Shown: positions 41,717 through 52,695, counted from the first letter of the stretch. The stretch is DNA of 64,000 bases from Parapusillimonas sp013416435 (GCF_052180245.1 NZ_CP197474.1:3286001-3350000), one strand, 5' to 3'. Notes: generated from the letters alone by a model not told the origin. A program made the numbers and translations.

Positions 41717-41737
41717 TGAAGCCGCTAGGGCCAGGCC

Positions 41738-43657
<1,920 letters not shown>

Positions 43658-43709
43658 ATTATTACCCTGCTAGAGATTTTGAATTTGTAAAAACTTTCCG
43701 ATGGACTTC

Positions 43710-43737
43710 AAGTGGGGGTGCGGGACGCGATTTCAAG
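43710..43737 (-). promoter_or_regulatory. Sigma-32 heat-shock promoter upstream of dnaK
   Basis: On the minus strand CTTGAAA (43731-43737) is followed after 13 bases by CCCCACTT (43710-43717). The consensus is CTTGAAA, 11-16 bases, CCCCATnT; one base differs. It lies about 55 bases before the dnaK ATG. Confidence 0.85.
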
Positions 43738-43790
43738 CCTTCCGACACAATTTTTATCGTGGAGACGCGTTTACGCCCCCAGGCACCCGC

Positions 43791-44387
43791 CTAGCCTGCC
43801 TGCCCCGAAGAAACCATGACCAGCGCAGGACGCAGCACACGGTCCGCAATGGTGTAGCCCTTTTGCAGCATCTGCGCCACCGTGCCCTCCGGATGTTCGG
43901 ACGGCACCGTGGAAATGGCCTGATGATGGTGCGGATCGAACTTCTCGCCCGCGGCAGGCGCTACTTCCCTCAGAAGATTACGCTCGAATGCGGTATTCAC
44001 TTGCCGGAGCGTGGCCTCCACCCCTTCGCGCCAGGCCTCGGCGGTCTGGTCGCTGAGCGCCAGGGCGGCTTCCAGGCTGTCGCGCACCGGAATCAGGCTT
44101 TCGGCGAATGATTCCGTGCCGAATTTGCGGGCCTTGGCAACGTCTTCCTGGGCGCGGCGCCGGATGTTCTCGGTCTCGGCACGGGCGCGCAGCAGTTCCT
44201 CGTGATACTGGGCGATCTTGGCCTCGGCCTCGGACAACAAAGTGGCCCAGTCCTTTTCCGCCTCGATCTGCTCCTGGGCTTCGACGGCCTCGGGAGAGGC
44301 TTCGCCCTCATTGACCTCGAGCTGCTCTGACGTATCGACCGCAGGATCTTTAGCTTGGGAATCCAGGTTTTCTTTGCTTGCCGACAT
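43791..44387 (-). CDS. grpE: Nucleotide exchange factor GrpE
   Basis: A 198-residue protein with an acidic N-terminal region, a long coiled coil (residues about 40-100) and the C-terminal beta domain with DPHHHQAISTVPS and MLQKGYTIADRVLRPALVMVS. It releases ADP from DnaK and acts as a thermosensor. The ATG at 44387 has GGAGA upstream; a frame to 44483 lacks a ribosome site and would run over the promoter. It is preceded by a sigma-32 promoter. Confidence 0.97.
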   Translation of the reverse strand: MSASKENLDSQAKDPAVDTSEQLEVNEGEASPEAVEAQEQIEAEKDWATLLSEAEAKIAQYHEELLRARAETENIRRRAQEDVAKARKFGTESFAESLIPVRDSLEAALALSDQTAEAWREGVEATLRQVNTAFERNLLREVAPAAGEKFDPHHHQAISTVPSEHPEGTVAQMLQKGYTIADRVLRPALVMVSSGQAG

Positions 44388-44422
44388 AAAAAATCTCCAC
44401 ATACGATTATGCAATTCATGGA

Positions 44423-44450
44423 AAATGGGGGCTGACGCCCCCATTTCAAG
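44423..44450 (-). promoter_or_regulatory. Sigma-32 heat-shock promoter upstream of grpE, embedded in a perfect hairpin
   Basis: On the minus strand CTTGAAA (44444-44450), 13 bases, then CCCCATTT (44423-44430): a full match to consensus with the same spacing as the dnaK promoter. The -10 box and part of the -35 box are the arms of a 10-bp inverted repeat, AAATGGGGGC at 44423-44432 and its complement at 44437-44446. Confidence 0.9.
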
Positions 44451-44475
44451 ACCTCTTTGAAAAACTTTGGAATGA

Positions 44476-44599
44476 GGGGTCATACCCCGTACGGGGTCTG
44501 ACCCCCAGGTTCATACTATTAAGGGGTCATACCCCGTATGGGGTCTGACCCCCGGGTTCATGCTATTAGGGGGTCAGACCCCGCACGGGGTCTGACCCC
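44476..44599. repeat. Three hairpin elements in a 47-bp tandem array between hemH and grpE
   Basis: Copies start at 44476, 44523 and 44570, exactly 47 bases apart, with loops GTAC, GTAT and GCAC. The spacer, containing GGTTCAT and CTATTA, is repeated too. Copies 1 and 2 share an unpaired change at position 8. The array lies between the hemH stop and the grpE promoter on the minus strand. Confidence 0.94.
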
Positions 44600-44603
44600 A
44601 AGT

Positions 44604-45656
44604 TCACCAGCCGCCGAGATGCCGGCGTATCAATCGCGCAAAGGCCTGGGACCATGCCGCATCATCATTCAGGCAGGGCAGATAGCGCAACTGCTCGCCG
44701 CCCTCTTCCAGAAATGCATCCCGGCATTCGACACTGATTTCCTCCAGGGTTTCCAGGCAATCGGCCAGAAAGCCCGGACACATGACGTCCACACGCTTGA
44801 CTCCCTGGCGCGCCCATTCCCGCAAGGTGGGCTCGGTGTAGGGTTCCAGCCACTTGGCCGCGCCGAAACGGCTCTGGAAAGCGGCATGAACCAGCTCGCC
44901 ATCGGCGCCCAGCCGCCGCTTGAGCAAGGAGACGGTCTCCATGCAGTCCCGATAGTAAGGGTCGCCCTGTTCGATGGAAAACCGGGGCAGGCCGTGGAAA
45001 CTGAGCAGCAGGCGCTCGGGTCGGCCTTCTCGACTCCAGTGTTCCTGGATCTGCCGCGCAAGCGCGGCGATGTAGCCCGCATCGTCGTGATAGCGCTTTA
45101 CGAACCGCAGTTCGGGCTGGTCGCGCAGCCGCGCGGCATGCCGCGCGACATGATCCACGGCGGTGGCGGTCGTGCTGGCGGCATACTGGGGATACATTGG
45201 AACGGTCAGTATGCGCTCGCATCCTTCCGCCCTGAGCTCATCGAGCGCCCGCGCAATCGACGGATTGCCGTAGCGCATGCCCAGCTTCACCCTGGTGTCC
45301 AACCCCTGCCCGGCCAGTTCGCGCTGTACGGCACTAGCCTGCGCCTGGCTCCATACCAGCAGCGGAGACCCGTCCTGCAGCCAGATGTCGCGATACCTTG
45401 GCGCCAACGCCCGCGGCCGCCTTGGAAGAATGAATAGCCGGAGAATGACCTGCCAGATCCACGCGGGTATCTCTATGACGCGCGGATCGGAAAGGAATTC
45501 CGCCAGGTACCGGCGTATGTCGCGCGGCGTCGGGGTGTCCGGCGTGCCCAGATTGACCAACAGGACCCCAACAGGGCCGGGCGGCCGCGGCGGCGGATCG
45601 GCGCTGAAAGCATGGGGATCGGATGGTTCCGGCAAATAAGGTGAAGCGAATTTCAT
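44604..45656 (-). CDS. hemH: Ferrochelatase
   Basis: A 350-residue ferrochelatase. It has GVLLVNLGTPDTP at the start of the domain, the metal-site region RYGNPSIARALDELRAEG, VPMYPQYAASTTATAVDHV, LLSFHGLPRFSIEQGDPY with the catalytic His, and a late VMCPGFLADCLETLEEI with the metal-path Glu. It inserts iron into protoporphyrin IX. It starts 2 bases after the hrcA stop and belongs to the hrcA-hemH pair upstream of grpE. Confidence 0.97.
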   Translation of the reverse strand: MKFASPYLPEPSDPHAFSADPPPRPPGPVGVLLVNLGTPDTPTPRDIRRYLAEFLSDPRVIEIPAWIWQVILRLFILPRRPRALAPRYRDIWLQDGSPLLVWSQAQASAVQRELAGQGLDTRVKLGMRYGNPSIARALDELRAEGCERILTVPMYPQYAASTTATAVDHVARHAARLRDQPELRFVKRYHDDAGYIAALARQIQEHWSREGRPERLLLSFHGLPRFSIEQGDPYYRDCMETVSLLKRRLGADGELVHAAFQSRFGAAKWLEPYTEPTLREWARQGVKRVDVMCPGFLADCLETLEEISVECRDAFLEEGGEQLRYLPCLNDDAAWSQAFARLIRRHLGGW

Positions 45657-45658
45657 TC

Positions 45659-46669
45659 TTAGGATTGATTGTGGCTCAGGGCGTTGGACAGCAGGCGCGC
45701 CGTGATGTCAACGATCGGGATCACGCGCTCGTAAGCCATGCGCGACGGCCCGATGACTCCGAGCGTACCGACCACCTTCCCATCGACGCCATAGGGCGCG
45801 GTAACGACCGAGACATCTTCCATGGGGACCAGGTTCGAGTCGCCGCCGATGTAGATCTGGACGCCCTGGGCTCGGCTGGAGACATCCAGCAGCTGAAGCA
45901 GGTCGGTTTTCTTTTCGAACAGCGAAAACAGGCGGCGCAGGCGTTCCATGTCGGACGTGATCTCGAAGACATCGAGCAGTTTGCTTTCGCCGGAAATGAC
46001 CACGGATTCGTCGATGTCGGCCGTTGCGCTGCCCGCCTCCACCGCCGCTTGCATGAGACGCGAGATATCGGCCTGCAGGGAAGAGAGCTCTTCGGCCAGG
46101 GCCACGCGGACCTTTTCGAACGACATGCCGGCGAAGTGCTGGTTGAAGAAATTGCTGGCCTCGTGGAGCTCCGGCTCGGTGTAGTCACGCTTAACGAAGA
46201 GAATGCGATTCTGGACATCGCCGTCGGGCGTCACGATGATGAGCAGCACGCGCTTGTCGGACAGCCGGATGAATTCGATCTGGCGAAATACCTGTGCGCG
46301 CTTGGGTGCGAGCACCACGCCGGCGAACTGCGACAGGTTGGACAGCAGCGTGGCAGCGGCGGACACGGCACGCGTGGGTTCGGCCGCGGGCAGCATCTGG
46401 CGGATCTGGGTGGGCGGCAGGACCTCGAAACGCTGCACGGCCAGCAGCCTGTCGACGAACATGCGATACCCCTTGGGCGTGGGAATGCGCCCGGCCGACG
46501 TATGGGGGCTATGGATCATGCCCATGTCTTCCAGGTCGGCCATGACATTGCGTATGGTAGCCGGCGACAGATCGAACATTTTCGAAAGGGTGCGCGACCC
46601 CACCGGCTGGCCATCGGCGATGTATCGTTCTATGAGCGCCTTCAGCAGCGCATTGGCTCGGTCATCCAT
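45659..46669 (-). CDS. hrcA: Heat-inducible transcription repressor HrcA
   Basis: A 336-residue HrcA. The N-terminal winged helix has YIADGQPVGSRTLSKMFDLSPATIRNVMADLEDMG; the GAF-like core includes SKLLDVFEITSDMERLRRLFSLFE; and the C-terminal end reads TLGVIGPSRMAYERVIPIVD. It represses genes with a CIRCE element (TTAGCACTC, nine bases, GAGTGCTAA). I saw no CIRCE here, so its targets, probably groESL, lie elsewhere. It diverges from nadK. Confidence 0.97.
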   Translation of the reverse strand: MDDRANALLKALIERYIADGQPVGSRTLSKMFDLSPATIRNVMADLEDMGMIHSPHTSAGRIPTPKGYRMFVDRLLAVQRFEVLPPTQIRQMLPAAEPTRAVSAAATLLSNLSQFAGVVLAPKRAQVFRQIEFIRLSDKRVLLIIVTPDGDVQNRILFVKRDYTEPELHEASNFFNQHFAGMSFEKVRVALAEELSSLQADISRLMQAAVEAGSATADIDESVVISGESKLLDVFEITSDMERLRRLFSLFEKKTDLLQLLDVSSRAQGVQIYIGGDSNLVPMEDVSVVTAPYGVDGKVVGTLGVIGPSRMAYERVIPIVDITARLLSNALSHNQS

Positions 46670-46812
46670 GACTCTATTCTAGGCAATTGGAGCAATATTG
46701 GCTCGATACTGGTTGTTGCACCCGCATCCATGAGGCCGCGGTGCCCATATAATCGTTGAGTCTCTATTATTTCACCAATCGTTGTTTCGTCAATTCACAA
46801 GGTATTCGCCTC

Positions 46813-47712
46813 ATGCACTTCAAAACCGTGGCAATCATTGGCAGATACCAGGACACCGGCCTGGACGCCCCGCTGCGCACGCTGGCGGAAGCGCTCGAAG
46901 GGGCCGGCTGTAAGGTGTTGATCGAGGCCGACACCGCCCGCAACACGGGCCTGACCGAACACGCCATCGCCTCGTATGCCGATATCGGCGAGCAGGCGGA
47001 TCTGGCGATCGTCATGGGCGGCGACGGCACCATGCTGGGCGCCGCTCGGCAACTGGCGCACAGCAAGGTGTCGCTCATCGGCATCAACCATGGCCGGCTG
47101 GGGTTCATTACCGACATCCCGCTGCACAGCGCGAACGATGCGCTCGCAAGCGTCATACAGGGAAACTACGAAGCCGAAGACCGCGTCATGCTGGAAGGCC
47201 GGGTCGTGCGCGCCGGCCAGACCCTGTTTTCCGGCATCGCCCTGAACGACGTCGTCCTGAACCGCGCCGGGCGCGGCGGCATGATAGACGTGCGCGTCGA
47301 ATTCGACGGCACCTTCATGTACAACCAGCGCGCCGACGGGCTCATCGTCGCCACGCCTACGGGATCCACCGCCTACTCGCTTTCCGCCAACGGCCCCATC
47401 GTGCACTCGCAATTGAACGCCATGCTGCTGGTACCGGTTGCCCCGCAAACGCTTTCAAACCGCCCCATCGTCCTGCCGGATTCCGGCACGCTCAGCATGA
47501 CCATCACCGCCCTGGGCCGCGTGGAGTCCGGCGCCAGCGTGCACTTCGATATGCAAACCTGGTCCGACTGCCAGCCCGGCGACCTCGTCGAAGTACGGCG
47601 CGCGCAACACACCGTACGCTTCATTCACCCAACCGGCTACAGCTTTTTTTCGACGTTGCGACGCAAGCTGTACTGGAACCACATGCCCCAACCTTCGGAC
47701 GAGGCCGAATAA
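46813..47712 (+). CDS. nadK: NAD kinase
   Basis: A 299-residue kinase with the GGDGTMLGAAR motif near residue 71 (catalytic Asp), the NHGRLGFITDI motif, and the conserved TPTGSTAYSLSANGPIV near residue 184. It phosphorylates NAD to NADP. The start at 46813 (MHFKTVAIIGRY) matches family N-termini; AAGG lies upstream. It is followed by recN after 3 bases, the usual pairing. Confidence 0.97.
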   Translation: MHFKTVAIIGRYQDTGLDAPLRTLAEALEGAGCKVLIEADTARNTGLTEHAIASYADIGEQADLAIVMGGDGTMLGAARQLAHSKVSLIGINHGRLGFITDIPLHSANDALASVIQGNYEAEDRVMLEGRVVRAGQTLFSGIALNDVVLNRAGRGGMIDVRVEFDGTFMYNQRADGLIVATPTGSTAYSLSANGPIVHSQLNAMLLVPVAPQTLSNRPIVLPDSGTLSMTITALGRVESGASVHFDMQTWSDCQPGDLVEVRRAQHTVRFIHPTGYSFFSTLRRKLYWNHMPQPSDEAE

Positions 47713-47715
47713 ACC

Positions 47716-49359
47716 ATGCTGCGTACTTTGCACCTACGCGATTTTGTCATTGTCGATGAAGCGGAAATCCACTTCGAAAGCGGATTCACGGTTTTTTCCG
47801 GGGAAACCGGCGCGGGCAAGTCCATACTGATCGACGCACTTTCGCTGGCGCTAGGCGCGCGCGGAGACACGTCCGTGCTGCGAGAAGGCAGCAGCCGCAG
47901 CGACATCACCGCAGTCTTCGAAGCACCCGCCGACGTGCAGGCCTGGCTGCGCGAGCGCGAACTCGATACCGACGATGCGCTCATCCTGCGGCGCGTCATC
48001 GACAGCCAGGGCAGGAGCCGCGCCTTCATCAACGGCCTGCCCGCGAATCTCGCACAACTGCGCGAACTGGGCGAACAACTGGTCGACATCCATGGGCAGC
48101 ACATGCACCAGAGCCTGCTGAAAACAGCCTGCCAGCGCGACATGCTTGATGCCCAGGGCGGCCATCAGGATCTGGCCCGGCAGGTGCAGCAGGCGTGGCA
48201 TGCCTGGCAGGCCGCCGAAAAATCGCTGGACCAGGCCAGGCGGAACGCCGCCGCGCTCAAAGAAGAGCGTGAACGCCTGGAATGGCAGGTTGCCGAACTC
48301 GAGCGCCTGGGCCTGCAAGAAGGCGAATGGGAAAGCATCAGTCAGGATCACAACCGCCTGGCCCACGCCCAAGCCCTTCTGGAAGGCGCCGGGCAAGCCC
48401 TGGCGGTACTGGACGACGAGCAAGGATCCGCCCGCCACACGCTCAACGCGGCGGCTCATCACATCCAGCAATTGCTGCGGCACGACAGCCAGTTGCAAAC
48501 CATCTATGACGCCATCGAGTCCGCGCGTATTTCCGTGTCCGAGGCGGTGTCCGACCTGAACAGCTACCTGGACCGCCTTGAGCTGAATCCCGAACAGCTC
48601 GAACAAGCCGAGCGCCGGATGTCCGCCATCTTTGAAGCCGCCCGCAAGTTCAAGGTCGAGCCAGGTGAACTGGACGCCTTGCTGGCCAGCCTGCAAGCAA
48701 GGCTGGACGCCAGCGAGGCCGCGGCCGACACCCAAGCGCTCGCAGAGAAAGCCGGGAGGCTCGCCAACGAATATCAGGCCGCCGCCGATGCCCTGGGCAA
48801 GGCGCGTCGCAAAACAAGCAAGATGCTGGCCGGCCAGGTCAGCGAGGCCATGCAGACCCTGGCCATGAAGGGCGGCCGCTTCGACGTCAGTCTGACCAAA
48901 TGTCCGCCGGGGCCTCATGGCAACGAAAGCGTGGAATTCCTGGTGTCGGGCCACGCCGGCACCACGCCCAAGCCCCTGGGTAAAGTGGCCTCGGGCGGCG
49001 AGTTGGCGCGTATTTCACTTGCGCTGTCGGTCATTGCCAGCCGGGCGGCACGCGTTCCCACCCTGATCTTCGACGAAGTCGACACGGGTGTCGGCGGCGC
49101 CGTGGCGGAAGTCGTCGGCCGCCTGCTGCGCGAACTCGGCGAACGCCATCAGGTGCTGTGCGTCACGCACTTGCCCCAGGTCGCCGCACGAGGCGCGCAT
49201 CATTTCGAAGTAAAAAAATCCAGTTCGGCCGCCAGCACCCTGTCGAGCATCGAACCATTGGATGAACCTGGCAGAGTCAATGAGCTTGCCCGCATGCTGG
49301 GCGGGGTAAAAATTACCGACACCACCCGCGAGCATGCACGGGAAATGCTGAACAGCTAG
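47716..49359 (+). CDS. recN: DNA repair protein RecN
   Basis: A 547-residue SMC-like ATPase with Walker A FSGETGAGKSILIDAL near residue 34, a central coiled coil (about residues 150-370), the signature SGGELARISLAL near residue 428 and Walker B TLIFDEVDTGVGG. It works in double-strand break repair. The TAG stop at 49357-49359 shares a base with the first base of a hairpin element, so the gene ends exactly at the insertion. Confidence 0.97.
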   Translation: MLRTLHLRDFVIVDEAEIHFESGFTVFSGETGAGKSILIDALSLALGARGDTSVLREGSSRSDITAVFEAPADVQAWLRERELDTDDALILRRVIDSQGRSRAFINGLPANLAQLRELGEQLVDIHGQHMHQSLLKTACQRDMLDAQGGHQDLARQVQQAWHAWQAAEKSLDQARRNAAALKEERERLEWQVAELERLGLQEGEWESISQDHNRLAHAQALLEGAGQALAVLDDEQGSARHTLNAAAHHIQQLLRHDSQLQTIYDAIESARISVSEAVSDLNSYLDRLELNPEQLEQAERRMSAIFEAARKFKVEPGELDALLASLQARLDASEAAADTQALAEKAGRLANEYQAAADALGKARRKTSKMLAGQVSEAMQTLAMKGGRFDVSLTKCPPGPHGNESVEFLVSGHAGTTPKPLGKVASGGELARISLALSVIASRAARVPTLIFDEVDTGVGGAVAEVVGRLLRELGERHQVLCVTHLPQVAARGAHHFEVKKSSSAASTLSSIEPLDEPGRVNELARMLGGVKITDTTREHAREMLNS

Positions 49360-49388
49360 GGGTCAGACCCCGAATGGGGTCTGACCCC
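49359..49388. repeat. 30-bp hairpin element at the recN stop codon
   Basis: Standard arms with loop GAAT. Its first G is the last base of the recN stop codon. Confidence 0.95.
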
Positions 49389-49417
49389 CACAGCCGCTGA
49401 CCGCCTTCATGACGGAG

Positions 49418-49447
49418 GGGGTCAGACCCCGAACGGGGTCTGACCCC
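49418..49447. repeat. 30-bp hairpin element downstream of fur
   Basis: Standard arms with loop GAAC. It ends 13 bases from the fur stop codon. Together with the previous copy it separates convergent recN and fur, and it is the last copy in the window. Confidence 0.95.
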
Positions 49448-49460
49448 TTGAAACGGTTTC

Positions 49461-49889
49461 TTACTTGGGCGCTGCTTTCGGAGAGCAGTTCGGGCAAATC
49501 CCGTACAGCAGCATCGTATGGCTTTCCAGCGCAAAACCGTGATCCTTGGCGATCTTGTGCTGGCGCTTTTCGATGTCGGAATCCGTGAATTCCTCGACCT
49601 TGCCGCAATTCGTGCAGATGAGGTGATCGTGATGGTCGCCGTCATTGAGTTCAAACACGGCCTTGCCGCCGTCGAACTGACTGCGTACCAGTATTCCCGC
49701 CTGTTCAAACTGGGTCAGGACCCGATACACCGTCGCGAGGCCAATATCGACATCTTCGGCAATGAGGGTGCGATAGACATCTTCAGCGCTTTGATGACGT
49801 TCGTCGGCTCGGCGAAAAATATCAAGAATCTTCAGGCGGGGAAACGTCGCCTTAAGGCCCATATTTTTGAGTTCGTTCTGATCGTTCAT
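49461..49889 (-). CDS. fur: Ferric uptake regulator Fur
   Basis: A 142-residue Fur with an N-terminal winged helix (RHQSAEDVYRTLIAEDVDIGLATVYRVLTQF) and the metal-binding dimerisation domain: HHDHLICTNCGKVEEF with His and CxxC ligands, and a second CPNC near the C-terminus. It represses iron-uptake genes with Fe2+. It diverges from bamE, as in Bordetella relatives. Confidence 0.97.
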   Translation of the reverse strand: MNDQNELKNMGLKATFPRLKILDIFRRADERHQSAEDVYRTLIAEDVDIGLATVYRVLTQFEQAGILVRSQFDGGKAVFELNDGDHHDHLICTNCGKVEEFTDSDIEKRQHKIAKDHGFALESHTMLLYGICPNCSPKAAPK

Positions 49890-50052
49890 AGCTAAAATGT
49901 CTTCGGTGATGATGGTGGTGATGTTCGAGCAGGCACCGGAAACCCTGCGCCGCGCCCGACCCTGACTGACGCTATTATGCGTTTTATTCTGTTTATTGAC
50001 TGTCCTCCTTTATGATAACGGTTTTATCCAATTTGAATCACAGGGGCGCTTT

Positions 50053-50628
50053 GTGCTGACGACTGCAAAACCCATTATTTCCACGCTACGCATCGGCGCC
50101 GCCGCCGGCGTGCTGGCCGTCGTTCTTTCCGCCTGCGGCACGACCAACTGGGGGTTCCCGTATCGGCCCGACATTCAGCAAGGCAACTGGATCACCTCCG
50201 AACAGGTTGCGCAGCTGCAGCAAGGCATGAGCCGCGAACAAGTGCGCTTCATTCTGGGCACTCCCACCCTGCAAGATGTCTTCCGTACCGACCGCTGGGA
50301 CTACCCCTACTATAACAAGCCGGGATACGGACGAGAGCAGGAACGCAAATTCACGGTCTGGTTCGAGGGCGACAGCCTGGTCCGCTGGGATGGCGACCAG
50401 CAGCCCGACCGACAGCCTTTCCAGAAGGCCGACACCGGCATGAAGAAAGACGGTACGCTCGACACCGCGCCTCAGAACGAAACCGAGCGCGCCCAGGGCA
50501 ACGACAAGGCCGAAACCGGCACCGACTCCGAGCCGCAACGCACGCCGTCGATTTTCAATGCCGAACCCCAGCCTGTACCGCCGGGCGCACCTGTGCCCGG
50601 CCGCGACACCGCCGAACCACTGCGTTAA
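50053..50628 (+). CDS. bamE: Outer membrane assembly lipoprotein BamE (OmlA/SmpA)
   Basis: A 191-residue lipoprotein. The lipobox VVLSAC gives the lipidated Cys near residue 28, then the BamE fold with QQGNWITSEQVAQLQQGMSREQV and FILGTPTLQDVFR, and a Pro/Glu-rich C-terminal extension of about 80 residues typical of betaproteobacteria. GTG at 50053 with AGGGGC upstream is chosen over a TTG opening at 49996. It is part of the BAM complex that inserts outer membrane proteins. dapB follows after 12 bases. Confidence 0.93.
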   Translation: MLTTAKPIISTLRIGAAAGVLAVVLSACGTTNWGFPYRPDIQQGNWITSEQVAQLQQGMSREQVRFILGTPTLQDVFRTDRWDYPYYNKPGYGREQERKFTVWFEGDSLVRWDGDQQPDRQPFQKADTGMKKDGTLDTAPQNETERAQGNDKAETGTDSEPQRTPSIFNAEPQPVPPGAPVPGRDTAEPLR

Positions 50629-50640
50629 TCAAGGAACACC

Positions 50641-51432
50641 ATGCGTATTGCAATCGCCGGAGCCGACGGCCGTATGGGCCGCATGCTGATCGAAGCCGTG
50701 CTCCAAAGCGCCGACCTGAAGTTATCCGTCGCGCTCGACCGCCCGGGTTCGCCCGCCATCGGCCAGGACGCCGGCACCTTCCTGGGTCAGGACACAGGCG
50801 TCCTGATCACCGACGACCTCGATGCCCTGTCCCAGGCTGACTGCCTCATCGACTTCACCCGACCCGAAGGCACGTTGAATCACCTTCAAGCCTGCGTCAA
50901 GCACGGCACGAAATGCGTCATCGGCACCACCGGCTTCAGCGACCAGGGCAAACAGGCCATCCAGGCCGCCAGCCAGAAAATCGCCATCGTCTTCGCCCCC
51001 AACATGAGCGTCGGCGTGAACGCCACGCTCAAGCTCCTTGACATGGCGGCCAGGCTCTTGAACAGTGGTTACGATGTCGAGGTGTTCGAGGCCCATCACC
51101 GCAACAAGGTCGACGCCCCCTCCGGCACCGCGCTCGCCATGGGCGAAGCCGTGGCCTCCGCCTGGGGCAAAAAGCTCGATGACATCGCCGACTGGGCGCG
51201 CCACGGTGAAACCGGCGCTCGCGAAACCGGCAAGATCGGGTTTTCCGTGGTCCGCGGCGGCGACATCATCGGCGATCACACCGTGTACTTCTGCGGCACG
51301 GGAGAACGCATCGAAATCACGCACCGCTCCAGCAACCGCGCCACCTACGCCCAAGGCAGCCTGCGTGCGGCGCGCTACCTGGCACGCAAGGAGTTCGGCC
51401 TGTTCGACATGCAAGACGTCCTGGCCGCCTGA
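50641..51432 (+). CDS. dapB: 4-hydroxy-tetrahydrodipicolinate reductase
   Basis: A 263-residue reductase with NAD(P) motif IAGADGRMGRMLIE near residue 4, TTGFSDQGKQAI, the catalytic HH/K motif EAHHRNKVDAPSGTAL near residue 153, and SVVRGGDIIGDHTV. It makes tetrahydrodipicolinate for lysine and peptidoglycan. It lies 12 bases after bamE and faces murB across a short gap holding a hairpin. Confidence 0.97.
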   Translation: MRIAIAGADGRMGRMLIEAVLQSADLKLSVALDRPGSPAIGQDAGTFLGQDTGVLITDDLDALSQADCLIDFTRPEGTLNHLQACVKHGTKCVIGTTGFSDQGKQAIQAASQKIAIVFAPNMSVGVNATLKLLDMAARLLNSGYDVEVFEAHHRNKVDAPSGTALAMGEAVASAWGKKLDDIADWARHGETGARETGKIGFSVVRGGDIIGDHTVYFCGTGERIEITHRSSNRATYAQGSLRAARYLARKEFGLFDMQDVLAA

Positions 51433-51511
51433 CCGGTTCCGGTTGATTAGGACCTTTTGCCGCTGAAAGCCAGGGGGCGGTCGTAGACTGTTCGTGATCG
51501 TACCTAGAGCG

Positions 51512-51537
51512 CTTGAGCCGCGTGTGCGCGGCTCAAG
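51512..51537. terminator. Stem-loop between convergent dapB and murB
   Basis: A perfect 11-bp stem, CTTGAGCCGCG at 51512-51522 with its complement at 51527-51537, and a 4-base loop TGTG. It overlaps the murB stop codon. No T run follows on either strand, so termination is plausible but not proven. Confidence 0.5.
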
Positions 51538-52654
51538 TCACGTTTACGGGTTCCTGCTCCAGCGTCACCCCGAAGCGCTCTCGCACGTCGGACCGGATAG
51601 ACGCCGCCAATGACAGAACGTCTTCAGCCACCGCCCCGCCATGATTGACCAGCACCAGGGCCTGCCGGTCATGCACGCCCACCGGCCCCACGCGACGCCC
51701 TTTCCATCCTGCCCTGTCGATCAGCCAACCCGCCGCGAGCTTGTATGAAACGCCATCCGCCTGAGGGTAGGCGACGATATCCGGGTATTGCCGCTTGAGC
51801 GCTTCAAAATCCGGTGCCGCCACGATGGGATTCTTGAAGAAGCTGCCCGCATTGCCCAGCACAGCCGGATCCGGCAGCTTGCTGCGACGGATGTCGCATA
51901 CCGCATCGAATATCTGTTGCGCCTCGATACCGCTACGCATCAACTCCGCACGTCGCTGCAGATCGGGGTAGGCCAAGACCGGCGTCCAGGCCCGCGGCAA
52001 CAGGAAACGCACGGCCACGATCAGCCAGCGCCCCGGCCCGGCCTCCTTGAACACGCTGTGCCGATAGGAAAACCCGCAGTCCTGCGGCCCCATCTCGACC
52101 ATACGGCCCTTGGTGATGTCCCAGGCCAGCAAGCTATGGAAACGCTGGTCGAGCTCTACCCCGTATGCCCCGATATTCTGCACCGGTGCGGCGCCCACCG
52201 TGCCCGGAATCAAAGCCAGATTCTCCAGCCCGTTCCACCCGGCTTTCACGCAATGGGCCACAAAGCCGTGCCAGACCTCGCCCCCCTCGGCTTCGACCAG
52301 CACATGCTCGTCGTCTTGATCGAGCAGCCGAATACCCGAGGTCAAAACCTTTACCACCAATCCCGTCACCTGCGGAGCAAGGACGACATTGCTTCCGCCT
52401 CCCAGGACGAATATCGTCCGATGTGATCGGACCAGGTCGGAAAGCTCATTCAACTGGCTCTTGTCCGTATATTGGACGTAACGGTGCGCTCTGGAACGCA
52501 GTCCCAAAGTATTGAATGCGGAAAGGTCCTGGTCGAAGATTAGCTGCAAGAAACGCCCCACCCTGATCAAGCCGGCCACGCCCCGGCAAAAGGCATAAGC
52601 ATAACGCGCCGGCCTGCGCCGCTGGGGCGCGTGCCTTGCTTGTGCCGAAGGCAT
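51533..52654 (-). CDS. murB: UDP-N-acetylenolpyruvoylglucosamine reductase
   Basis: A type I MurB with FAD motif VLGGGSNVVL, GTVGAAPVQNIGAYGVEL, SYRHSVFKE and the active-site GNAGSFFKNP. It makes UDP-MurNAc for peptidoglycan. The frame from the only ATG (52654) gives 373 residues, with about 35 basic, non-homologous residues first and no ribosome site. Family alignment starts near LQLIFDQDLSAFNTLGL, so translation may begin at GTG 52561 or TTG 52549, the latter with GTGGGG just upstream. The 3' end overlaps a hairpin. Confidence 0.9.
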   Translation of the reverse strand: MPSAQARHAPQRRRPARYAYAFCRGVAGLIRVGRFLQLIFDQDLSAFNTLGLRSRAHRYVQYTDKSQLNELSDLVRSHRTIFVLGGGSNVVLAPQVTGLVVKVLTSGIRLLDQDDEHVLVEAEGGEVWHGFVAHCVKAGWNGLENLALIPGTVGAAPVQNIGAYGVELDQRFHSLLAWDITKGRMVEMGPQDCGFSYRHSVFKEAGPGRWLIVAVRFLLPRAWTPVLAYPDLQRRAELMRSGIEAQQIFDAVCDIRRSKLPDPAVLGNAGSFFKNPIVAAPDFEALKRQYPDIVAYPQADGVSYKLAAGWLIDRAGWKGRRVGPVGVHDRQALVLVNHGGAVAEDVLSLAASIRSDVRERFGVTLEQEPVNVT

Positions 52655-52695
52655 GTGGAACTGGTTTGACAGCCCTATTACTTTTTAGTTAATAT

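Noticed and set aside
46670..46812. CIRCE element near hrcA
   Set aside because: No TTAGCACTC/GAGTGCTAA inverted repeat was found here or upstream of grpE and dnaK.
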